Positions 1 through 8,402 of a stretch of DNA of 64,000 nt are shown piece by piece; position 1 is the stretch's first letter, and every line of letters starts with the position of its first letter. The DNA lies in assembly GCA_965220775.1 (NCBI GenBank), contig OZ244845.1, forward strand, positions 1,240,001 to 1,304,000, given 5' to 3'. A program made the position numbers and the translations under genes. The stretch comes from G963664835 sp965220775 (lineage in GTDB: Bacteria > Chloroflexota > UBA6077 > FW602-bin22 > JBCLEL01). The notes beneath the pieces are model-generated. The model was not told the origin of the DNA. It saw only the letters and a program-made list of their open reading frames with translations, and made no database searches.

Positions 1-2021
1 TCTTGCAGCATGCCCACAATCCCGTGGACTGGCACCCGTGGGGCCTAGAGGCTTTCGAGCGTGCCAGGGTTGAGAACAAGCCTCTGATGTTGAGCGTTGG
101 CTATTCATCGTGCCACTGGTGCCACGTAATGGAACATGAATCGTTCGAAGACCCTGCAATCGCCGCTCTGATGAACGAGCTATTCATAAATATCAAGGTC
201 GATCGCGAAGAGCGTCCAGACGTCGATGCGATTTACATGGAAGCTGTCCAGGCAATGACTAATCATGGCGGCTGGCCTATGACAGTTTTTCTAACGCCCG
301 ACGGCAAACCATTTTTCGGCGGCACTTATTTCCCGCCCGCAGACCGCGCAGGCATGTCCGGATTCCCCCGAGTCCTGCGATCGGTAGCGGATGCCTTTCA
401 CAATCGCCGGAACGAGGTGGCAGAAAGCGCCAAGCAATTGGCAGAAATGCTCAATCAACACCTCATCGATCGAGTTGAAACTACCCAGTTGAGTGAACAG
501 GTCATCAACGCTTCTTTCAGTGGCTTGGAAGGACAATTTGATTGGGCTATGGGTGGGATAAAGGGTGCGCCGAAGTTTCCCATACCCATGATCATCGATT
601 ATCTACTCCGCTTCTACAAGCGTACGGGACAGCGGAAGGCGCTTGAGATGGCGACCATCACCTTGGACCGGATGGCGCGCGGAGGCATGTACGACCAGAT
701 CGGCGGCGGATTTCATCGCTATTCCGTGGATGATCAATGGTTGGTTCCCCATTTCGAAAAGATGTTGTACGACAATGCCCAACTCGCGCTCTCCTACGTT
801 CAGGCGTTCCAGGTAACCAGCGACCCTCGGTACCGCAAAGTCGCCGAGGAGACGCTCGACTACGTTCTTCGCGAGATGACAGATCCGGCCGGCGGTTTCT
901 ACTCTAGCCAAGACGCCGACACGGAAGGAGAAGAAGGCACGACATACGTCTGGGATCTGCACGAGGTTAGGACCGTTCTGGGACCCGAGCTTTCTGATCC
1001 TGTCCAGCGCTACTTTGGGATCACCGGTCCGGGCAACTTCGAAGGCCACAACATACTGTGGATTCCCAGGGCGCCCGAGAAGGTCGCCAAGGAGCTGAAG
1101 ATCTCGGACGAAGCCCTGGAAGACTACATTCGAGTGGCTCGCGAGAAGTTGTATAGCGTTCGCGAAAAACGGCCCCAACCTGGACGCGACGATAAAGTAA
1201 TTGCAGCGTGGAACGGTCTCACGCTCAAGGCCTTTGCCGTTGCCGCAACGGTTCTCAAGCGCGACGACTATCGTGAGGCCGCCGTCGCTAACGCCGAATT
1301 CTTGATGGGATCTATGTGGAAAGACGATGTCTTGATGCGCATCTACAAAGACGGCCGCGCCAAGATCCACGGGTTCTTGGAAGACTATGCTTGCTGTGCC
1401 GATGGTCTACTCGCGGTTTATGAGGCGACGTTCGACACAAGATGGTTTGCCGCCGCCCGCGAGCTGTCAGAGCAGATGGTCGCCAAGTTCCGCGATGAAT
1501 CCGATAAGGGCTTCTTCGACACCTCCACCGACCACGAGAGGCTGATCAGTCGGCCGAAAAACATATTTGACAACGCAACTCCGTCGGGCAACGCAGTCGC
1601 CTGTGAAGTCTTGATGAAGCTTTCACTGTACACCGCCGAATTTGGGTTTGCCCAAGTTGCCCTCGACTATCTTGAACGAACCGTCCAACTACCGTTGCGC
1701 TACCCGAATGGATTCGGCCGTACTCTATGCGCAATCGAATTGGCGCTGGCTTCGCCGGTAGAGGTCGCAATCGTGGGCGATCCGGAATCACAAGATGCTA
1801 AGGCGCTATTCGACGTCATATTCGACGAGTATCAACCCAACAGGGTTGTAGCTGCGAGGCCCCCCGGCGACGAGGCCGCGGCTCAGTTGATTCCGTTGCT
1901 AGAAGGGCGGGACATGGTAGGGGGCAAACCAACAGCGCACGTCTGCCAAAGACACGTATGCAAGCTGCCGGTAACCTCGGCAAACGACCTTCGTTCGCAG
2001 CTTAGCGAGCTGGCGAATTAG
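1..2021 (+). CDS. DUF255 thioredoxin-domain protein (YyaL/SPATA20 family), 5' partial
   Basis: The gene enters from the left edge. The first readable codons encode LQHAHNPVDW, an internal motif of this family, so roughly 15-20 N-terminal residues lie outside and the TTG at position 3 is an internal Leu codon, not a start. A thioredoxin-like domain with a C-H-W-C motif (visible residues 37-40) is followed by a long all-alpha region resembling the N-acylglucosamine 2-epimerase (alpha/alpha)6 barrel, with the family signatures MYDQIGGGFHRYSVD and WLVPHFEKMLYDNAQL. The size matches full-length members of about 680 residues. The function of the family is not established; a redox or sugar-related role is usual speculation. 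It is probably cytoplasmic, since no signal is visible in the part seen. Confidence 0.93.
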   Translation, partial: LQHAHNPVDWHPWGLEAFERARVENKPLMLSVGYSSCHWCHVMEHESFEDPAIAALMNELFINIKVDREERPDVDAIYMEAVQAMTNHGGWPMTVFLTPDGKPFFGGTYFPPADRAGMSGFPRVLRSVADAFHNRRNEVAESAKQLAEMLNQHLIDRVETTQLSEQVINASFSGLEGQFDWAMGGIKGAPKFPIPMIIDYLLRFYKRTGQRKALEMATITLDRMARGGMYDQIGGGFHRYSVDDQWLVPHFEKMLYDNAQLALSYVQAFQVTSDPRYRKVAEETLDYVLREMTDPAGGFYSSQDADTEGEEGTTYVWDLHEVRTVLGPELSDPVQRYFGITGPGNFEGHNILWIPRAPEKVAKELKISDEALEDYIRVAREKLYSVREKRPQPGRDDKVIAAWNGLTLKAFAVAATVLKRDDYREAAVANAEFLMGSMWKDDVLMRIYKDGRAKIHGFLEDYACCADGLLAVYEATFDTRWFAAARELSEQMVAKFRDESDKGFFDTSTDHERLISRPKNIFDNATPSGNAVACEVLMKLSLYTAEFGFAQVALDYLERTVQLPLRYPNGFGRTLCAIELALASPVEVAIVGDPESQDAKALFDVIFDEYQPNRVVAARPPGDEAAAQLIPLLEGRDMVGGKPTAHVCQRHVCKLPVTSANDLRSQLSELAN

Positions 2022-2060
2022 GCTTCGGCTTCCCTGTCCGGCGCCTCCTGAATGGATCCC

Positions 2061-3158
2061 TCAAACATATCTGGCGTTCGTCAGAGCATATACGTAGTTG
2101 ATCAGTGGCAACTCGCGCCACTTGGTCAGCCAAACGCGGTAAAGTCCGGGCATTGAGCGTTCATGGCTCCAGACCATCTGCTGTTCCTCGCGCCTGGCAG
2201 GCAGCCGATTGTCGAGTCCGGCCGCGGCTAGGGCCAACGCCCTATCGGTAGGGTACAGCAGCCGGTAGGCGCGCAGCCAGAGCTTCAATCGGCGGGCCTT
2301 CCCTTCTATGTAGAGCACTTCCAGTTGCCGATCCAAATAGATGCCGACCAACGCTTCTGCATTCTTACCTGTCGATTTAATTGTCCAAACGCCGGATTCA
2401 TCGTCGCCGGCGGAGCCCCACAAGCCGAATTGCACCGGTGTGCCGACAATCTCCTCGACGCTCTCGGGCGCCTGGTCTATCAGGCTTGGAAAGTGAGCGA
2501 TTGGCGACGCTGGGACAGGCGTCTGTGGCAACACCTCCACCTGTGACATTTCGTGCTCCCACGTTGCAAGCGCGTTCGTGGTGCTCTGTTCGATTTCCGC
2601 CACAAGTGCCGAATGCCCGCCGGCCTCGACCAAGAAATCCATCTGTAGCTGGGCTTGACGATACCTGCTTTCGCTCGTCGGTGCCCATCCCGCCTCCACA
2701 TTTGCAGCCTGGCCTATCAGGATAGTTGCCCAACGCCACACTTCTAGATTGTTGAATCTTCTTTCGGCATTTTGTCCATCCTGAGCTTCGAAATTTGCCC
2801 CGTCGATAATCAAAATTCGTGACTCTCGATCAATGGTCACTACCTCGCCACTCGCTTCGAGAATGCCTCGCCCGGTCACCACTTGCTGTATGTGGGTTTG
2901 AATGTATTCGAAATGCTCTGGCGAGCGATCTTTGATTAGTTGGAGGCTCGCTCGGATCAGTCTTTCCAGGCCGGTCGGCGCGACTATCGGAAGTGAAGCC
3001 ACGTCGCCGGAGTATTCGCTCCGGTCGTACAGATCGGAATCCCGAAGGCCCCGGTCTTCCCTCTCGAACAGGGCGCACCCACTCAGAGCGAAGCCGGCGG
3101 ACGCTCCAGATGCGATCAGAAATGATCGTCGCGTAAGCTTTCTGGGAACTGCACTCAA
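2061..3158 (-). CDS. Tat-type putative lipoprotein of unknown function
   Basis: A 365-residue product beginning with a twin-arginine-like signal (T-R-R-S-F-L-I, residues 9-15), a short hydrophobic stretch and the lipobox ALSGC with Cys28, so it is predicted to be exported and lipid-anchored. The mature part is rich in Glu, Gln and Ala with no recognised catalytic motif. A middle section (about residues 60-110) and a region rich in amphipathic helices precede a C-terminal part with many Trp and Arg residues. The start used is a TTG; the signal peptide supports it. It is convergent with the DUF255 gene and divergent from hisA. I do not recognise a family. Confidence 0.8.
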   Translation of the reverse strand: MSAVPRKLTRRSFLIASGASAGFALSGCALFEREDRGLRDSDLYDRSEYSGDVASLPIVAPTGLERLIRASLQLIKDRSPEHFEYIQTHIQQVVTGRGILEASGEVVTIDRESRILIIDGANFEAQDGQNAERRFNNLEVWRWATILIGQAANVEAGWAPTSESRYRQAQLQMDFLVEAGGHSALVAEIEQSTTNALATWEHEMSQVEVLPQTPVPASPIAHFPSLIDQAPESVEEIVGTPVQFGLWGSAGDDESGVWTIKSTGKNAEALVGIYLDRQLEVLYIEGKARRLKLWLRAYRLLYPTDRALALAAAGLDNRLPARREEQQMVWSHERSMPGLYRVWLTKWRELPLINYVYALTNARYV

Positions 3159-3364
3159 ATTGCGGTTGCTCCCGAAATTCTCGGCCTAGTATTCATGCCA
3201 ACGGTCAGTTCAGTTTCCGGCCGCGTTCGACTAATATATCAGGCGAATATGCACAGCGTCAGAATCAGTCGAGTTCAGACGACATGCTGCTGATATGTTC
3301 GACGGTCAGCATAAGCGTATCCTAGAATCAACGGCGTCGCCTCATCAAGTGTGGAGCGAGGGTC

Positions 3365-4078
3365 ATGATAGTTATCCCGGCGATAGACATCCTGGGCGGA
3401 AAGTGCGTCCGTCTCTTTCAGGGAGACTATGCCCGTGAGATGGTGTTCTCCGATTCGCCGTCGGACGTAGCTCGCCGATGGGCTGAGGCCGGCGCCCGAT
3501 GGCTCCACGTAGTCGACCTGGAGGCGGCTAAGACCGGTCAGGCCGCCAATCTCGACGCGATCAAAGCGATTATCGGCAGTGTCGCCATACCGGTCGAGTT
3601 GGGCGGTGGAATTCGAACCTTGGAATATGCGGAGCAAGTCTTGTCCCTTGGAGTGAAGCGAATAATCCTCGGTACAGTTGCCCTCGAAAATCCCGCTATG
3701 GTCAGCGAAGCAGTCCGGCGCTGGGGCGATGCAGTCGCCGTTGGAATCGACGCCCACAATGGCATGGCCGCGACGCATGGCTGGGTGGAGACTTCCGATA
3801 CGCCGGCCGTGGACCTAGCGCGCAGACTCAAGGATATCGGGGTAAGCCGATTCATATACACTGACATCAGTCGCGATGGCACACTGACCGAGCCGAATTT
3901 CGCCGCGGTCAAGCAGTTTGTGGAAGACATACCGGCGAGAGTTATCGCCTCCGGCGGCGTCGCAACCGTCGAACACCTACGTACTCTGGACTCGATCGGC
4001 GTCGAGGCAGCTATCGTTGGCCGGGCCCTTTACGCCGGGCAGATCGACTTGGCCGCGGCGATAGGCTCTATCGAATAG
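3365..4078 (+). CDS. hisA: HisA, ProFAR isomerase
   Basis: 237 residues, the normal length for 1-(5-phosphoribosyl)-5-[(5-phosphoribosylamino)methylideneamino]imidazole-4-carboxamide isomerase, the fourth step of histidine synthesis. It is a cytoplasmic (beta/alpha)8 barrel: the N-terminal VIPAIDILGGKCVRL holds the catalytic Asp8, and GGGIRT, YTDISRDGT and the phosphate-binding ASGGVAT follow in the expected order. The ATG start is preceded by GAGGG. hisF follows 167 bp downstream on the same strand, separated by a REP-like hairpin, so the two may share a transcript whose stability the repeat could affect. No other his gene is present. Confidence 0.97.
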   Translation: MIVIPAIDILGGKCVRLFQGDYAREMVFSDSPSDVARRWAEAGARWLHVVDLEAAKTGQAANLDAIKAIIGSVAIPVELGGGIRTLEYAEQVLSLGVKRIILGTVALENPAMVSEAVRRWGDAVAVGIDAHNGMAATHGWVETSDTPAVDLARRLKDIGVSRFIYTDISRDGTLTEPNFAAVKQFVEDIPARVIASGGVATVEHLRTLDSIGVEAAIVGRALYAGQIDLAAAIGSIE

Positions 4079-4121
4079 TAGTAGTACGAGAATGGATGGT
4101 TCCCGCCACGCCTGCCGGTCT

Positions 4122-4226
4122 CGTCATTCCGGCGAAGGCCGGAATCCAGAGGGAGGCGTGGGCGCCCCCCAATTCTCATGCCTTGATGTGCCGGCGGCAA
4201 CCGGCATAGGCGATTGCCGTGAAATA
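4122..4226. repeat. REP-like intergenic repeat, modules A and C, between hisA and hisF
   Basis: Module A contains a perfect hairpin: ATTCCGGC at 4126-4133, loop GAAG, GCCGGAAT at 4138-4145, followed by CCAGAGGG. Module C (about 4173-4226) has the TGCCGGCGGCAACCGGCA hairpin followed by GGCGATTG. Both modules recur elsewhere in the window (13.5, 29.4, 30.7 and 51.7 kb for A; 29.3, 30.6, 31.0, 51.8, 52.1 and 57.7-57.9 kb for C). Placement between two genes of one pathway, on the transcribed side of both, resembles classical REP/BIME placement. Confidence 0.85.
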
Positions 4227-4245
4227 ACCCGAAATTGAGGATATA

Positions 4246-5025
4246 TTGCTCACCAAACGTATCATTCCCTGCCTCGATGTAACCGATGGCCGCGTCGTCA
4301 AGGGAACCAAGTTCCTCAACCTGCGCGATGCCGGCGACCCGGTCGAGTTGGCCTCCTTCTACAACCATGAGGGAGCCGATGAGTTGGTCTTCCTCGATAT
4401 TACGGCTAGCTCGGACCACCGACCGACGATGATCGATGTGGTAAGTCGCACAGCCGACGAGGTCTTCATACCACTGACGGTTGGCGGCGGCGTCCGATCT
4501 CCCGACGACGTTGTCGCGATGTTGCGGGCCGGCGCCGACAAGTGCGCGATAAACACAGCCGCAGTCCTCTCGCCCGACGTCGTCGTCAGATCGTCCGACC
4601 GGGTGGGCAACCAGTGCATTGTGGTGGCGATTGACGCTAGGCGGGTCCGCACCGAAGACGGCCGTCCGGTGGCGCCGGCCCGCTGGGAAGTGTGCACCCA
4701 CGGGGGACGCCGGCCGACCGGCATCGACGCCGTGGGATGGGCCGTCAAAGTCGAGAGCCTGGGCGCCGGCGAAATACTCCTGACCTCGATGGACGCCGAC
4801 GGTACTCAGGCCGGCTACGACTTGGAGTTGACAGCCGAAGTGTCGTCCTCGGTGCAGATTCCGGTCATCGCATCCGGCGGCGCCGGTAATTTGGAGCATC
4901 TTTTTGACGCCGTGACAACCGGCCGGGCCGACGCCGCGCTGGTTGCTTCGATATTCCACTACGGCAACTACCGTATCGCTGAAGCCAAGAGTTTCTTGGC
5001 CGAAAGGGGTATTCCTGTACGATAG
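4246..5025 (+). CDS. hisF: HisF, imidazole glycerol phosphate synthase cyclase subunit
   Basis: 259 residues, a typical length. With glutaminase HisH (not in the window) it converts PRFAR and ammonia to imidazole glycerol phosphate and AICAR. The barrel motifs are clear: KRIIPCLDVTDGRVVKG with catalytic Asp11, TVGGGVRS, AINTAAV, the second catalytic Asp in VVAIDARR near residue 130, LLTSMDADGT and VIASGGAG. The start is TTG, supported by the canonical MLTKRIIPCLD beginning and a GAGG six bases upstream. It forms a histidine pair with hisA just upstream. Confidence 0.97.
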   Translation: MLTKRIIPCLDVTDGRVVKGTKFLNLRDAGDPVELASFYNHEGADELVFLDITASSDHRPTMIDVVSRTADEVFIPLTVGGGVRSPDDVVAMLRAGADKCAINTAAVLSPDVVVRSSDRVGNQCIVVAIDARRVRTEDGRPVAPARWEVCTHGGRRPTGIDAVGWAVKVESLGAGEILLTSMDADGTQAGYDLELTAEVSSSVQIPVIASGGAGNLEHLFDAVTTGRADAALVASIFHYGNYRIAEAKSFLAERGIPVR

Positions 5026-5061
5026 ATACTGCCGGTTTGTACAAGGTGGGCTGAGCGAGTA

Positions 5062-6036
5062 TTGCGGATCGAGATGACCAAATCCTCAACCCAGCGACCG
5101 ACTCTGATCGACGTCGACACGGGCATCGACGATGCGCTGGCCTTGATAGTCGCGAGCTATCTGTCCGATTCACTCGAGATCTGCTCGGTGACCACGGTGG
5201 CCGGCAACGTCGGGATTGACGATGCGACGGAAAATACAAGGGCCGTTCTTGGACTTCTTGGTCGCGGCGACGTGTCGATTGCTAAAGGCGCTGCCGGCCC
5301 AATAGCCCACGATTGGACCACCAGCGCGCAAGTGCATGGCGAGCGGGGTCTGGGAGCTTTAGACCGGCCCGAACTTCTAGCCGGTCCCGCCCTATCGGAA
5401 TTCAGCGCGGTAGAGCTGATTCTCCAACAAGCTAGATTGCATTCCGGCGAGTTGCTGATTGTTGCGACCGGTCCATTGACTAACCTGGCACTGGCGTTGC
5501 TGGCCTACCCGGATCTGCGCGAGCACGTCGCCAACGTCGTCGTCATGGGAGGCGCATTCGAGCGAGGTGGGAATGTATCCCCCGTCGCCGAGTACAATTT
5601 CTACGTCGATCCGCTTGCCGCCGATATCGTTATGACCTCTGGGCTCGATGTGACGCTGATCCCTTTGGATACCACCCACCAGGTATTGGTAAGCCAGGGC
5701 CGGCTCGAATCCTGGCGAGCGCGGCTCGATCTTGCCGGCCGGCCGGCGGTGGCGTCATTCGCGTTAGAGGCGCTTGACTTCTACGTGACCGCATACGGCG
5801 CCGCCGGCAAGGGCGCCGCTGCGATGCACGACCCAGTCGCCGTCATAGCAGCTGCCCGGCCGGAGCTGTTCGCCTTCCGCGAAACTCCCGTCCGCGTCGA
5901 GGCCCGCGACGAAGCCCGCCGGGGACAGTCCGTGCGTACAACCGAGCTTGGGAGCGGCGCCGGATTGGTGAAAGTGCCGGCCAGCGTCGATTCGGCCGGA
6001 TGCCTGGAGATCCTTTGCGAGGCGATCTTCGCCTAG
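5062..6036 (+). CDS. Inosine/uridine-preferring nucleoside hydrolase family protein
   Basis: 324 residues. The N-terminal LIDVDTGIDDALAL is the Ca2+-binding Asp cluster that defines this family of N-ribohydrolases, which cleave nucleosides to base and ribose for salvage. The VVMGGAF block, the NFYVDPLAADIV block and the C-terminal AMHDPVAV, which supplies the last metal-site Asp, are also present. The start may be the TTG used here (AAGGTGGG upstream) or ATG at 5074; the difference is four residues. It lies 36 bp after hisF and could be cotranscribed with it, although the functions are not obviously linked. Base specificity cannot be read from the sequence. Confidence 0.92.
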   Translation: MRIEMTKSSTQRPTLIDVDTGIDDALALIVASYLSDSLEICSVTTVAGNVGIDDATENTRAVLGLLGRGDVSIAKGAAGPIAHDWTTSAQVHGERGLGALDRPELLAGPALSEFSAVELILQQARLHSGELLIVATGPLTNLALALLAYPDLREHVANVVVMGGAFERGGNVSPVAEYNFYVDPLAADIVMTSGLDVTLIPLDTTHQVLVSQGRLESWRARLDLAGRPAVASFALEALDFYVTAYGAAGKGAAAMHDPVAVIAAARPELFAFRETPVRVEARDEARRGQSVRTTELGSGAGLVKVPASVDSAGCLEILCEAIFA

Positions 6037-6138
6037 TAGGATATCACCGCGGCCGCGTAGCGCTCCCATGGCAGGCTCGGATCCAATGCGCCGATGGGTC
6101 GCCCACTGCCGGCTGGTCATGCCCCATCATGGTCGTAA

Positions 6139-6159
6139 GGGCGGGATTCAAACCCGCCC
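6139..6159. repeat. Small GC hairpin next to the RAYT gene
   Basis: GGGCGGG (6139-6145), loop ATTCAAA, CCCGCCC (6153-6159): a perfect 7-bp stem. It lies between the convergent nucleoside hydrolase and RAYT genes, so it may be a bidirectional terminator or a REP hairpin belonging to the transposase. It resembles a tRNA T-arm by chance only; no cloverleaf can be built around it. Confidence 0.6.
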
Positions 6160-6225
6160 AGGCCGATATCGCAATACCGTCCGGCTGAAGAGGACTTCGC
6201 GGCAGACCCTCGAAGTCACCCGGCA

Positions 6226-6828
6226 TTATTCGGGTGGGGGCGTTACTTGGTACTTACGAATGAGGTATGGATTATCCGGGTCTTCCTGCCAACGTGCCGG
6301 GTTGTCCCATATGTACTGGCGGATACGGTTCAGATCAGCGTCATCTCGGATGATATGCTCGTAATAGTTACGCTGCCATACTGGCGCGCCGGCCGCACCG
6401 CGTGATTGGTTGATACCTTTGGTCACCGCAGATTTGTACGAACCGACGATAGTGCCGAGGGAGCGTTTAGGTGGGCCGGGCGCGATCTGTAGGGGCGACG
6501 CACGCGTCGCCCTTGGGGTGGGGCGCGCGATAACAATAATCCCATGGATATGATTAGGCATCGCGACAAACGTGCCTAGCTCAATGTCGGGAAAATGCGA
6601 GGGAATCTCTTCCCACGCCGCTTTCGCCAACCTTCCGAAATCGTTTAAACGCATCTCGCCGTTCGTAATATCGCCGAGAAGGCAAGCCCGGTTCTTTGTG
6701 CAGATGGTGACGAAATAGGCACCTCGCTCAGCGTAATCATACCCCTGCAAACGGAGCGAACGGCGATGACGCTCATTTGGGTAGTTACGCTTGGTCACTG
6801 CCGCCCCAACAATCTCCCTTGACAACAC
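6226..6828 (-). CDS. REP-associated tyrosine transposase (RAYT, Y1/IS200-like), intact copy
   Basis: 200 residues with all hallmarks of a RAYT. The N-terminal RRSLRLQGYDY and AYFVTICT strands are present, the metal-binding H-x-H is in MPNHIHGI (His93, His95), and the nucleophile Tyr is in VWQRNYYEHIIR (Tyr155 or Tyr156). A PARWQEDPDNP tail follows. Such enzymes act on REP hairpins as single-strand DNA and are usually single-copy and domesticated. The start may be the internal GTG at codon 11. Residues about 105-118 are encoded by a perfect palindrome (6493-6512), a repeat apparently absorbed into the reading frame. A second, broken copy lies at 8778-10735. Confidence 0.92.
   Translation of the reverse strand: MLSREIVGAAVTKRNYPNERHRRSLRLQGYDYAERGAYFVTICTKNRACLLGDITNGEMRLNDFGRLAKAAWEEIPSHFPDIELGTFVAMPNHIHGIIVIARPTPRATRASPLQIAPGPPKRSLGTIVGSYKSAVTKGINQSRGAAGAPVWQRNYYEHIIRDDADLNRIRQYIWDNPARWQEDPDNPYLIRKYQVTPPPE
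6493..6512. repeat. Perfect palindrome inside the RAYT reading frame
   Basis: GGGCGACGC at 6493-6501, central AC, GCGTCGCCC at 6504-6512. It lies within the intact RAYT gene. The equivalent position in the second RAYT copy is exactly where the IS4-family element inserted; the duplicated target there corresponds to 6499-6508. TAGGGGCGACGC-type hairpins are common intergenic repeats in many bacteria, so this looks like a repeat captured within a coding sequence. Confidence 0.8.
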
Positions 6829-6860
6829 CTCCGGCTCCCCTCCTGCGCGAGACCGTCCGG

Positions 6861-7136
6861 CTACCTCTTCTCGGTCAGCCTGCCGGACAAGTACTTGTGG
6901 ATGACACTGGACAGCAGTGTCTGATAGGGAATCCCTTCTTCCCTGGCCCGCGAGTGAGCGAGATTGAAGTCGCGCTCCGTTACTCGCAAATTCACTCGCT
7001 TGGTTTTGTTGAACGTATTGCGAGTAGCCTGGCGGGCGATTTCGACCTCGCGTTCAGCGTCAGGCGCGGAGCGCAACTCGCCCCGCTCGAATCGATCGAG
7101 AATGTCGCGCTCTTCTGCGCTCATTTCGTTGTTCAC
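6861..7136 (-). CDS. Antitoxin, CopG/BrnA-like
   Basis: 91 residues. An acidic N-terminal part (AEERDILDRFERGEL) is followed by KRVNLRVTERDFNLAHSRAREEGIPYQTLLSSVIHKYLSGR, which has the strand-helix-helix pattern of a ribbon-helix-helix DNA-binding domain, as in CopG and BrnA antitoxins. It would bind the upstream toxin and repress the pair. The GTG start overlaps the toxin's stop as GTGA (7133-7136), indicating translational coupling, with the toxin gene first, as in brnTA. GGAAGAGG precedes the start. Confidence 0.82.
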   Translation of the reverse strand: MNNEMSAEERDILDRFERGELRSAPDAEREVEIARQATRNTFNKTKRVNLRVTERDFNLAHSRAREEGIPYQTLLSSVIHKYLSGRLTEKR

Positions 7137-7420
7137 GTTAGCCTCTTCCTCCCATATTCTTTCGTCGCCTTCCGGCTGGGAATAATCGTCTTCATAAAGC
7201 GAGTGCCGTCAGTCTGAGGCACGAAAGGCACGAGGCAAATATGCTCGTCGATTTCCACCACGTAGATCAACTGCCCGGGGTAGTGATCCTGGTTTGGGTG
7301 CTTGAGCACATCCACCAACCCGCCTTGCTCTATGGCCGAGACGACGGTCTCGAATGAGATTCCTCGCTGCTCAGTGAGTCGGTGGTTCTTCTCCGGACTC
7401 CAGTCAAAGCTGATGAGCAT
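7133..7420 (-). CDS. BrnT-like toxin
   Basis: About 95 residues from the ATG at 7420, the more probable start because the protein then opens with MLISFDWSPEKNHRLTEQRGISFE, the usual BrnT/DUF4258-type N-terminus; an upstream in-frame ATG lies at 7447. BrnT toxins are small RelE-like ribonucleases. The rest (YVVEIDEHICLVPFV, then MKTIIPSRKATKEY) follows the family's beta-strand pattern and Lys/Arg-rich tail. It forms an operon with the antitoxin through a 4-base overlap. A GTGTACAC palindrome at 7466-7473, just upstream, could be the autoregulatory operator, but this is only suggestive. Confidence 0.78.
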   Translation of the reverse strand: MLISFDWSPEKNHRLTEQRGISFETVVSAIEQGGLVDVLKHPNQDHYPGQLIYVVEIDEHICLVPFVPQTDGTRFMKTIIPSRKATKEYGRKRLT

Positions 7421-7447
7421 GCGCCGATTGTCGCACGATGTGTGCAT

Positions 7448-8000
7448 TCCGGCAACACAATCTAAGTGTACACGACCTCATTGCTGTGGCTTCAGGAAGT
7501 GTCGGGTGATGCTGATTCCGCCAACCCCACTTGCCTCCACTCGACACCGGGACACTTGCGGATCGGACAGGGTGCCCAATACTCAATCACGCTTCGACCT
7601 CCGGCACGGCGCTCCCGAGCAGGTCAATGTACCGCTGGCTCCCAAGCCGCCGCCTCCGGGAGTGACCGGAGGTCTCTTGCCCAAGTGAAGTCCCGATAGC
7701 CGGCTGGCTGGCGTTCGTATGTCCGCGCACGACCGACATTGCCGGTTGAAAGGTGCACCATACTACTCTTAAACTATAATATGGCTACGAAGGCCTTCTA
7801 TATTATAGGCAGCCTATAATATAGAAGAGTGTGGTCGCCTTAGTCGTAGACTGCGTTTACTACGCAGCGCCGGCTTGCCTTTTTGATAGGCAACCATAAG
7901 TTGCGCTATGTGCCGGGAGCCGTGCGACTGCCGTGATGAGGCGGCCGGCTCCCGGTGGCGCTATCCCAACGTCAGGGCTATGCGGGCGCGGAATCCGCCC
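7448..8000. other. Non-coding 550-bp gap between the two toxin-antitoxin modules
   Basis: No convincing gene. The stretch holds an AT-rich block (about 7765-7830) in otherwise GC-rich DNA with a near-perfect long palindrome (separate entry). The open frames on either strand are short, overlapping and of no recognisable composition. Confidence 0.6.
7795..7827. repeat. Perfect 16-bp inverted repeat in an AT-rich island
   Basis: CTTCTATATTATAGGC (7795-7810), one base A, GCCTATAATATAGAAG (7812-7827). A degenerate third copy, TCTTAAACTATAATATGGC, lies about 30 bases to the left (near 7768-7786). Two diverged copies of the arm followed by its exact inverse suggest an operator array or the end of a small mobile element. 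No poly-T tract follows, so it is not a standard terminator. Confidence 0.85.
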
Positions 8001-8402
8001 TCAGTCTGGCCTACCTGCCGGCTTCATGCCGGCGCCGCCCAGAGCATCGTCGAATGTCATAATCTCACTCACTCCACGCCGGCGGCAGCTTGCGAGATGG
8101 CAAAGATCTCTGGCTTGCAGCGTCGGATGCTGCTCCCCGAGGCGTCGAGCCAGCACCACGTCCGCTTCTTCCAACGGCCACACTTCGACTCCTGCGCTGG
8201 CGGCAAGCGACAACGCCGAGTCAAAGGCCGACAACCTCCCTACAGGTAAGTAGGCATGAGCGAGTTCTTGAAGAACTTCAGCTGACGTGCACAGCGGCGT
8301 CAGATCCCGGGTCGCTCTTATGAAAAACTGCCGGGCGGCCGCTCGTAGGTGATGCGATCGGCCAACCGCATACATGAAGACGTTGGTGTCGACGAAAATC
8401 AA
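8001..8402 (-). CDS. vapC: PIN-domain toxin, VapC-like
   Basis: 133 residues; a PIN-domain Mg2+-dependent ribonuclease. The acidic residues fall where expected: Asp5 in FVDTN, Glu42 in SAEVLQE, Asp99 in ARDLCHLA and Asp118 in TFDDAL. The start is TTG, overlapping the antitoxin stop as TTGA (8399-8402), so translation is coupled to the antitoxin. VapC enzymes cut tRNA or rRNA; the target cannot be told from the sequence. It sits between the two RAYT copies. Confidence 0.9.
   Translation of the reverse strand: MIFVDTNVFMYAVGRSHHLRAAARQFFIRATRDLTPLCTSAEVLQELAHAYLPVGRLSAFDSALSLAASAGVEVWPLEEADVVLARRLGEQHPTLQARDLCHLASCRRRGVSEIMTFDDALGGAGMKPAGRPD

Noticed and set aside
4030..4959. Long minus-strand open frame opposite hisF
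   Set aside because: Antisense to a well-recognised gene with normal codon use; the protein is Gly/Arg/His-rich and matches no family.
6139..6159. tRNA-like T-arm (GGGATTCAAACCC)
   Set aside because: No acceptor stem, D-arm or anticodon arm can be formed around it; it is a simple hairpin.
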